Origin: an uncultured bacterium
Lineage (GTDB): Bacteria; Patescibacteriota; Minisyncoccia; Phycocordibacterales; PALSA-1337
DNA length: 5,892 bases
NCBI GenBank assembly: GCA_903876465.1
Contig: CAIRAF010000018.1
Span: 1-5,892, forward strand
Direction of reading: 5' to 3'
Shown: one piece after another, positions 1 to 4,836 of the stretch
Layout of the letters: each line of letters opens with the position of its first letter
How positions within the stretch are numbered: position 1 is the first letter of the stretch
The notes under the pieces: model-generated
Told to the model about the DNA's origin: nothing
The model's input: only the letters and a program-made list of their open reading frames with translations
Databases searched by the model: none
Translations under genes and position numbers: made by a program

Positions 1-2
1 TG

Positions 3-97
3 CCAGTAGCAACAGGTGGTGGACCATTGATTACAGGTAATGATGGAGGACAACTTACTTATGTTCCACCGACAACTTCTCTAACACCACCAGCTCC
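3..97 (+). other. Possible fragment of a plus-strand coding sequence
   Basis: Frame 3 of the plus strand is open from the left edge and reads PVATGGGPLITGNDGGQ, then LTYVPPTTSLTPPAP. This Pro/Gly/Thr-rich composition resembles an exported or cell-surface protein. At about position 97 the opposite strand becomes recognisable lysS, so the reading beyond that point (to a TGA at 225-227) would be antisense to lysS and is not expected to be real. Neither start nor stop is visible. The support is composition and an open frame only. It may be the end of another gene joined here by rearrangement or by mis-assembly. Confidence 0.3.
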
Positions 98-439
98 AAT
101 ATCGACGACACTATTGAAAAAATCAAAACTCTTTGTTGGTTCACTGCCATTCAAGACATCCTTCTTTATTACTCCTTGGAAAGTAGCTTTACCATCGTCT
201 AAAACTATAAATAAAATGGCGCCTTGACCTCGAATAGCCATAACACGACCAGCCAGGGAGACAGATTTCGCTACCTTTGACCCTGTGCCTTTTTCATCAT
301 ATTCAGCAAAGTTAGCCTTGGCATCAGCCAAACAAAAATCTCGAGGAACTGATGCTGGATATGGATCAATGCCAGCCTTCTTGAGCGTTTCAAGCTTTGC
401 TAAGCGAATAGAACGAAGTTCGTCGAGTGATGATGACAT
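59..439 (-). CDS. lysS: Lysyl-tRNA synthetase, N-terminal fragment (truncated)
   Basis: Class II lysyl-tRNA synthetase charges tRNA-Lys with lysine; the full enzyme is about 490-500 residues. Only 126 codons are open here. Residues 1-115 look like LysRS: the N-terminal helix DELRSIRLAKLETLKKAGIDPYPAS (split here as residues 5-29), then the first strands of the anticodon-binding OB fold, with SLAGRVMAIRGQGAILFIVLDDG at about 61-83 and FDFFNSVVDIG at 105-115. Family members normally continue with an acid and DFIEV-like strand, a KTKRGE-type loop and LRPLP, then the catalytic domain with motifs 1-3. Instead the frame reads AGGVREVVGGT and hits TAA at 59. The catalytic domain is missing, so this product could not charge tRNA. 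A sequence junction near position 97 is the simplest explanation (rearrangement or assembly chimera), rather than a single frameshift, because no reading frame to the left resumes LysRS. The ATG start lies 21 nt after the hydrolase stop. Confidence 0.82.
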   Translation of the reverse strand: MSSSLDELRSIRLAKLETLKKAGIDPYPASVPRDFCLADAKANFAEYDEKGTGSKVAKSVSLAGRVMAIRGQGAILFIVLDDGKATFQGVIKKDVLNGSEPTKSFDFFNSVVDIGAGGVREVVGGT

Positions 440-460
440 GGAACTAGTCTACATTGAAAA

Positions 461-1351
461 CTATGATTTCGCAATTTCATCTTCTGCCAATATTCTATCA
501 ACTTCTCCCATATATTCTTCTGGGCTTTTAGTTATTTCCATGTGACCACCTCTCATTGGAAGCCAATGATCAACATGTTTTTCATTAATAACTTGTTTAA
601 CTTTCTCCGGCGAAAAGAGTCCATCATCTTCACTGGTTAAAATGGTAATTCCCACACCTTCATCGTGAAGGTATTTAATCATATCTTGGATTTGAATCTT
701 AGATATTGCGAGAGATTCCTTTGTCGCTCTCACGGGATTGGCTGTTATATAACTACCAAATTTTTTGAGAATATCCTGAACGTACGACTGTCGTTTCAAA
801 TCATCACTATATAAAAGATCTTTTACTTCACCAAGAGAAAAATTATTAAATCTAGTACTTAGTCTTGGAAAATTATCTTCACCAATCATTCCTGCTGAAT
901 TTGCAAATATCATTCTGTGAAATCTTTCTGTTTCAAGCACAGCAGCTATAGAACTATTAATTCCACCTTCTGAATGAGCTATAACATCAACTTTATCCAA
1001 TCCCTTCTGATCAATGATAGCCAATAGCGCCAATGCCTTGCGTAATTCCGCTACCGGGAATATTTTCTTTAAATCCTCATCAACCTCATCCATCTCATCA
1101 CCTTCTCGGGGATGTTCAAGTGAGATTACCCTTCTTCCTTTTTCAGATAATACACGCATGCCGTCCTTGAATGATTCCATACTCTCAGTCCATCCTGGTG
1201 CAATCAAAACAGGAACATCCGTCTTTTGATGTTCTGGTATTATATCGACTATCTCAAAATTGGTACCAAAAAGGTCGATAATTTCTCTTTTTTTGAATTG
1301 CTTTTCAAAATCAAATTCTGAGACTTCGGCCCTTGGTTGAATATTTTCCAT
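461..1351 (-). CDS. Alpha/beta-fold hydrolase, substrate unknown
   Basis: A 296-residue alpha/beta hydrolase. The oxyanion region is PVLIAPGWTES at about 47-57, the nucleophile elbow is VDVIAHSEGG at 121-130 with Ser127 as the likely nucleophile, the acid is probably Asp242 or Asp243 in LTSEDDGLFSP, and the His is His270 in MRGGHMEI. A cap-like helical region lies at about 155-225. The elbow is A-x-S-x-G rather than the classical G-x-S-x-G, a substitution that active members tolerate. There is no signal peptide or membrane segment, so it should be cytoplasmic. Likely reactions are ester, thioester or lipid hydrolysis, but the sequence does not say which. It begins 26 nt after the greA stop and ends 21 nt before lysS, so it is probably cotranscribed with them. 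Nothing in its fold explains a link to transcription or tRNA charging. A non-enzymatic role is less likely since the triad appears complete. Confidence 0.85.
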   Translation of the reverse strand: MENIQPRAEVSEFDFEKQFKKREIIDLFGTNFEIVDIIPEHQKTDVPVLIAPGWTESMESFKDGMRVLSEKGRRVISLEHPREGDEMDEVDEDLKKIFPVAELRKALALLAIIDQKGLDKVDVIAHSEGGINSSIAAVLETERFHRMIFANSAGMIGEDNFPRLSTRFNNFSLGEVKDLLYSDDLKRQSYVQDILKKFGSYITANPVRATKESLAISKIQIQDMIKYLHDEGVGITILTSEDDGLFSPEKVKQVINEKHVDHWLPMRGGHMEITKSPEEYMGEVDRILAEDEIAKS

Positions 1352-1377
1352 GTCTTCAGTCTAGCCTAAATATAGTA

Positions 1378-1851
1378 CTAAGCCAACGCTGCAACCTTAT
1401 AGACCATTGAGCCCTTAGGAGTCTGAACTGTAACCTTATCCCCTTCTTTGTGGCCCAAAAGAGCGGAACCTAGTGGTGATACGTTTGAAATCTTACCGGC
1501 GGATGTATCAGACTCTTCTGAACCAACTATAGTAAAGAGCATGGACTTATTATCAGATGATCCATCCTTTTCCAATCTAACTGTTGAACCCACGGTTATA
1601 ACTGGTCCACCAGAAGCCTTTGTTATAACAGCAGTCTTAAGAAGATTCTCGATGTAACGAATACGATCTTCGACTTCTCCTTGCTCTTCACGAGCTTGAT
1701 GATATTCAGCATTTTCTGACAAATCACCTAGCTTCTTTGCGTATTCAAGATGATCAGCAACTTCCTTTCTTTTTTCAGACTTCAAATACTCAAGTTCTTT
1801 CTTGAGTTCATTAAATTTTTCGTTAGTGAGGTATTGAGTTTCTGTAGACAT
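1378..1851 (-). CDS. greA: Transcription elongation factor GreA
   Basis: GreA inserts its coiled coil into the secondary channel of backtracked RNA polymerase and stimulates cleavage of the transcript 3' end, rescuing stalled complexes. At 157 residues it matches the family length (158 in E. coli). The N-terminal coiled-coil domain spans about 8-75 and carries the tip signature GDLSENAEYHQAREEQ at 42-57, with the Mg-coordinating acids Asp43 and Glu46. The C-terminal FKBP-like domain ends with the conserved ISNVSPLGSALLGHKEGDKV at 121-140 and VQTPKG. The ATG at 1851 gives the expected N-terminus, yet its upstream bases (TTTCATTTCAATTAATCATT) contain no Shine-Dalgarno. It is preceded by a 132-nt gap with a putative promoter and a terminator-like hairpin, so it probably begins a new transcription unit with the hydrolase and lysS downstream. 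GreB is less likely given the length and the operon with lysS. Identity is secure. Confidence 0.96.
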   Translation of the reverse strand: MSTETQYLTNEKFNELKKELEYLKSEKRKEVADHLEYAKKLGDLSENAEYHQAREEQGEVEDRIRYIENLLKTAVITKASGGPVITVGSTVRLEKDGSSDNKSMLFTIVGSEESDTSAGKISNVSPLGSALLGHKEGDKVTVQTPKGSMVYKVAALA

Positions 1852-1881
1852 AATGATTAATTGAAATGAAATAATAAATAA

Positions 1882-1901
1882 AAACCTAGCAAGCTAAGTT
1901 T
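1882..1901 (-). terminator. Terminator-like hairpin in the greA leader
   Basis: Read on the minus strand, AAACTTAG pairs with CTAGGTTT (8 bp, one G-U wobble) around a CTTG loop, and the next bases are a T-rich run (TTATTTATTATTT). This is the form of a Rho-independent terminator, though the stem is weak with only two G-C pairs. It sits 30 nt before the greA ATG and downstream of the putative promoter. It could end transcripts coming from mrdA, attenuate greA, or do both. Confidence 0.45.
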
Positions 1902-1924
1902 AGAAAACATTGTATTACATTTTT

Positions 1925-1933
1925 AGTATACCA
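1925..1933 (-). promoter_or_regulatory. Putative extended -10 promoter for greA
   Basis: On the minus strand, TGG is followed directly by TATACT (1930 to 1925), a TGn extended -10 with five of six consensus bases. No good -35 hexamer is found 16-18 nt upstream, which an extended -10 can compensate for. Transcription would start near 1918, giving a leader of about 67 nt before the greA ATG. It lies in the only sizeable intergenic gap of the window. An alternative -10 (TATTAT, 1876 to 1871) lies closer to greA, but the region is so AT-rich that it carries little weight. Confidence 0.4.
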
Positions 1934-1955
1934 CTTCCCAAAGAAATGGGTGTGG
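1931..1955. repeat. Imperfect inverted repeat upstream of greA
   Basis: The arms are CCAC and CCCA on one side and TGGG and GTGG on the other (minus-strand reading), separated by a 1x2 internal mismatch and closed by a TTTCTT loop. One arm overlaps the DnaA-box sequence and the other touches the TGG of the extended -10. It is not followed by a T-run on either strand, so it is a poor terminator. It may be an operator for a dimeric regulator, or a hairpin at the 3' end of the mrdA transcript. Confidence 0.3.
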
Positions 1956-1959
1956 ATAA
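1951..1959 (-). promoter_or_regulatory. Consensus DnaA-box sequence
   Basis: The minus strand reads TTATCCACA, an exact match to the classical DnaA box (TTATNCACA). It is the only such match I noticed in the window and lies in the intergenic gap about 20 nt upstream of the putative greA -10. One isolated box does not make an origin. It could be a site where DnaA regulates transcription, or chance: an exact 9-mer is expected in roughly one of twenty windows this size on both strands. Confidence 0.35.
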
Positions 1960-1983
1960 TTCTAATACATAATACCTACATAA

Positions 1984-3675
1984 CTATTTCAAATATTCTG
2001 GCGTATTGGCCTCCATCCAATCAAGTTGTTGGCGCATAACTGCGGCTGCACCAATAACATTGGTTACTGAGCCGTGGTCCATGATAATTGCAAAAGCATA
2101 CTTCGGATTCTCATACGGCCAGAAACCAGTAACCCATGAGTTAACATTGGCCTTGGAAACTCCTAGCTCCGCTGTACCTGTTTTTGCAGCAACTGCCACA
2201 TATGGCACATTAAGAGCTTTGGCCACACCCACCTCCGCACCAAGACGCATGCCTTCTCGAACAATATTGAAATCAGACACAGCCAAACCAACATTTTTTT
2301 CAACTTGAGGAGTACCTCCTTTGAGAATAGTTGGTGTAAGAATATCACCATAATTTGCAAGGGATGCAACAGCACGAATAATCTGCACTGGTGTCACCTG
2401 GAAACCATATTGTCCAATAGATGTATGGTAAGTATCACCGAGATACCAATCTTCACCAAAAGTAGCTTTCTTCCAATCAGGAGTAGGAATGAGCCCTGGA
2501 GGTCCAGAGAAAAATGAAGATGCTGTTGTGGAACCAAAACCAAATAATCTAAAATATTTATCAAGACGAGTTATGCCGAGTCCAGCCTGATCACCAAACC
2601 CACCGCCAACCGTATAAAAATAAACGTCCGAGGACATGGCAATAGCATGTCTCATATCAAGATCGCCTAGAGCTTTCCAGTCGCGAAAGACACTCACTTG
2701 TGTTGGATCATATGGATTGGTTACTGATATCGATCCAGTATCATGGATAATCTTATTGGGATCCATACTGTGTTCAGTCAAAGCTCCCATGGCAATATAC
2801 GGCTTAACAATAGATCCCGGAGTATATAAACCTGCTGTTATGCGGTTGAGAAATGGTAGACTTTTATCTGTCAAAAATCCTTTAACAGCAGTCTGATCTA
2901 TTTTGTCTGACATGATTTGCGAATCGTATTCTGGATAACTAGTCATAGCCAAGACTTCTCCAGTATGGACATCCATAATAATTCCAGCTCCTCCGTTAAA
3001 TCCAACTCTGTTCGCAATATCTTTTACATTGTTGTAGAGGGCTGATTGTACGCGACTATCAATAGAAAGTGTGATGCTACTTCCAGACTGTGGTGGATGG
3101 ACAACATTTTCTGAAACAATATGACCACGAGCATCAACTTCTACCAATCGTGAACCATTCACCCCCTGTAGAAGACTGTCATAATATTTTTCAACACCAG
3201 CTATGCCATTGAAATCTTCTTGATAATAAAAACCATTTGAATCCTTTGATGGATACTGCACATAACCAAGGACATGAGCAAGCCCTGTTGTTGTTGCATA
3301 ATCGCGTTCAGCAACAAAACTTTCTGGATCATCAGTATTAGTCGTCGTACCAAAAGAAGCTGGTGCATTCCACGCCAGTGACACACCGTTTCTATCATAT
3401 ATTATTCCACGCGATGCAAATATCGGTACTGGACGAAGCAAATTAGCCTGACTGCGATCACGATATTCCCCACCATGTAATACTTGAAGATTTCCCGCTT
3501 GCAATACATATATTCCACCAATAATCATAAATACTCCTAATATGGAATACAGAACGGTTTTGGAAATTGGACGCTCCATGCGACCTTCAAATTGATCTGA
3601 ATCAAATTGAGAAGAAGCGTGTGAATCTATCAGCACTTCATCTGGATCAATTTCTATATATCTTTTTTTCTTCAT
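1984..3675 (-). CDS. mrdA: Penicillin-binding protein 2 (elongation transpeptidase)
   Basis: Class B penicillin-binding protein that cross-links peptidoglycan (DD-transpeptidase) during lateral growth, anchored in the cytoplasmic membrane with its catalytic domain outside. The 563 residues run: acidic cytoplasmic tail (1-38, with EIDPDEVLIDS and DQFEGRMERPISK), membrane helix at about 40-60, the pedestal signature SRGIIYDRNG at 88-97, LAHVLGYV at 132-139, GIAGVEKYYDSLL at 157-169, and the transpeptidase domain from about 225. The active site is complete: PGSIVKP with Ser288 and Lys291, SSD at 348-350 (the SxD form seen in PBP2), and KTGTA at 498-502. RDWK (331-334) and TPDWKKATF with WYLGDT (398-415) are typical of PBP2 rather than FtsI. 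The ATG start overlaps the mreD stop by 4 nt. A later Met33 is possible but would lose the tail, which looks like a conserved lineage feature. The stretch between the pedestal signature and LAHVLGYV is about 28 residues against nearly 90 in E. coli PBP2. No rodA follows. Confidence 0.95.
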   Translation of the reverse strand: MKKKRYIEIDPDEVLIDSHASSQFDSDQFEGRMERPISKTVLYSILGVFMIIGGIYVLQAGNLQVLHGGEYRDRSQANLLRPVPIFASRGIIYDRNGVSLAWNAPASFGTTTNTDDPESFVAERDYATTTGLAHVLGYVQYPSKDSNGFYYQEDFNGIAGVEKYYDSLLQGVNGSRLVEVDARGHIVSENVVHPPQSGSSITLSIDSRVQSALYNNVKDIANRVGFNGGAGIIMDVHTGEVLAMTSYPEYDSQIMSDKIDQTAVKGFLTDKSLPFLNRITAGLYTPGSIVKPYIAMGALTEHSMDPNKIIHDTGSISVTNPYDPTQVSVFRDWKALGDLDMRHAIAMSSDVYFYTVGGGFGDQAGLGITRLDKYFRLFGFGSTTASSFFSGPPGLIPTPDWKKATFGEDWYLGDTYHTSIGQYGFQVTPVQIIRAVASLANYGDILTPTILKGGTPQVEKNVGLAVSDFNIVREGMRLGAEVGVAKALNVPYVAVAAKTGTAELGVSKANVNSWVTGFWPYENPKYAFAIIMDHGSVTNVIGAAAVMRQQLDWMEANTPEYLK

Positions 3676-3935
3676 CGGACAACTTTCTTAAGTAAATAAA
3701 TGGAGCCTAATATTACTACAGCTACAATCGTTCCGATATAGCCTTTTACCCCCATACTACCAACCATCCCAAAAAGAGCGTCGTAAACAATACCCGCAAT
3801 CAGAATTTCAAATTTAAATGAAAATAGCCAAATACCAATTATAATAAGTGGTATAGATACAAACCACCAACCATTGATAACCGTAAAAGCTAGAGCTAAA
3901 TATAATAAAATACGAAAAATAATACTGTACTTCAT
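3672..3935 (-). CDS. mreD: Small MreD-like membrane protein
   Basis: A very hydrophobic 87-residue protein in the exact place of mreD, between mreC and mrdA. MreD is a polytopic membrane protein of the elongasome, usually about 160 residues; this one is about half that. Hydrophobic segments lie at about 5-20, 23-39, 43-58 and 65-82, with a basic end (KKVVR). Residues 48-56 (GIVYDALFG, with Asp52), followed by a Gly-rich GSMGVKGYIG, resemble the conserved MreD pattern G-x-x-x-D-x-x-x-G before its last helices. The start chosen is the ATG one base after the mreC stop (3935). An ATG at 3965 in the same frame would add ten hydrophilic residues (MQLLLKPKNN) and overlap mreC by 29 nt. Neither has a visible Shine-Dalgarno. 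The stop shares ATGA with the mrdA start. The role is inferred from position and the short motif, so it could also be called a hypothetical membrane protein. Confidence 0.7.
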   Translation of the reverse strand: MKYSIIFRILLYLALAFTVINGWWFVSIPLIIIGIWLFSFKFEILIAGIVYDALFGMVGSMGVKGYIGTIVAVVILGSIYLLKKVVR

Positions 3936-3936
3936 A

Positions 3937-4836
3937 TTATTTTTTGGCTTTAGTAGTAGTTGCATGAGAGACTAAAACAAAGCGGAGTTGGTATATGTTT
4001 ATTGGTGGAGAAAACAAAATTGTCTCAAATGGATCTGAAGGGTTATTGAGAACTGCTGTCACAGTACCAAAAGAACCATTATTCAATACAGAATCAGACA
4101 CTATATCACCCTGAGAAATTTGAGTAGCCTGCGGAACCTGTGCTTCATATTGCCCTCCCCCACGACCAATAGCTAGAGCTGGGATATGCGCAGAACCGAT
4201 CGACACTGGGTATGTCTGTCCGGATGAAGAAAAGAGAGTTACTTTAGTTGTCTCACCCAAGACGTCTGTCGTCGTGCCGATCAATATATTTCCAGGAGCA
4301 TAAACAGGTGCACCTGAGATTACACCTTCATTTGACCCTACATCAATTATCAGTTCATCATATGGAGCAAGAGGTGGACGAACTAGGACGGCTCCAAGAA
4401 TACGGTTATTCAAAGGAGTTAAGGTTGATAGCGGTTTTACACTGACATTTGATGTTGAAGATCCATTGGAATCAGTACTAGAAGAATTTACCTCAACTAC
4501 TGACAAATTGGCACTCGTTCGTCCAAGCAATGATAGCATTTCACTATTTTGGTTTTGAATAGCATTTACAGAACTATTCTGAACTTGCAACTCTTGAATG
4601 CGAATTTTTAATGCTTCATTTTGTGCAAGTAAAGCTTCTGGAGAATCAAGCGAGCCACTAGCGACTGAAAATTCCATTCTCCAAAAAGGTCGAACTACGG
4701 TTGTTACAATAGCCGGAAGAAAATGTGGTATGAAAAATTGAAGAACAATAACAACTACAGCAATGCTACCAACGACAGTGGTTATGATTCTAGTGTTTCT
4801 GGCACCTGTCTTTTTACTTGTTTGGATATACATCAT
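3937..4836 (-). CDS. mreC: Rod shape-determining protein MreC
   Basis: MreC is a bitopic membrane protein that links cytoplasmic MreB to the extracytoplasmic domain of PBP2 and activates it. The 299 residues show a short basic cytoplasmic N-terminus (SKKTGARNTR), one membrane helix at about 17-39, a coiled coil at about 66-106 (AQNEALKIRIQELQ and following heptads), a Ser/Thr/Asn-rich linker at about 112-140, then the MreC beta domain. The family pattern AVLVRPPLAPYDELIIDVGS at about 149-168, followed by NEGVISGAPVYA and ILIGTTTDV, is clear. The start is ATGATG inside the last codons of mreB. The next Met is at residue 54, beyond the membrane helix, so the overlapping start is the only sensible one, and translation is probably coupled to mreB. 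I see no Shine-Dalgarno sequence upstream. The Ser/Thr-rich linker looks like an insertion between coil and beta domain. Confidence in the identity is high. Confidence 0.95.
   Translation of the reverse strand: MMYIQTSKKTGARNTRIITTVVGSIAVVVIVLQFFIPHFLPAIVTTVVRPFWRMEFSVASGSLDSPEALLAQNEALKIRIQELQVQNSSVNAIQNQNSEMLSLLGRTSANLSVVEVNSSSTDSNGSSTSNVSVKPLSTLTPLNNRILGAVLVRPPLAPYDELIIDVGSNEGVISGAPVYAPGNILIGTTTDVLGETTKVTLFSSSGQTYPVSIGSAHIPALAIGRGGGQYEAQVPQATQISQGDIVSDSVLNNGSFGTVTAVLNNPSDPFETILFSPPINIYQLRFVLVSHATTTKAKK

Noticed and set aside
59..130. A single frameshift in lysS
   Set aside because: No other minus-strand frame left of position 97 gives LysRS-like sequence, so a one- or two-base error does not explain the break.
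1352..1377. TATATT as a -10 promoter between greA and the hydrolase
   Set aside because: The gap is only 26 nt, no matching -35 lies at the right distance, and such hexamers are common in AT-rich DNA; cotranscription with greA is simpler.
1931..1955. Inverted repeat as the terminator of the mrdA operon
   Set aside because: The stem has internal mismatches and is followed by TATACTAAAA rather than a T-run; the hairpin at 1882-1901 is a better terminator candidate.
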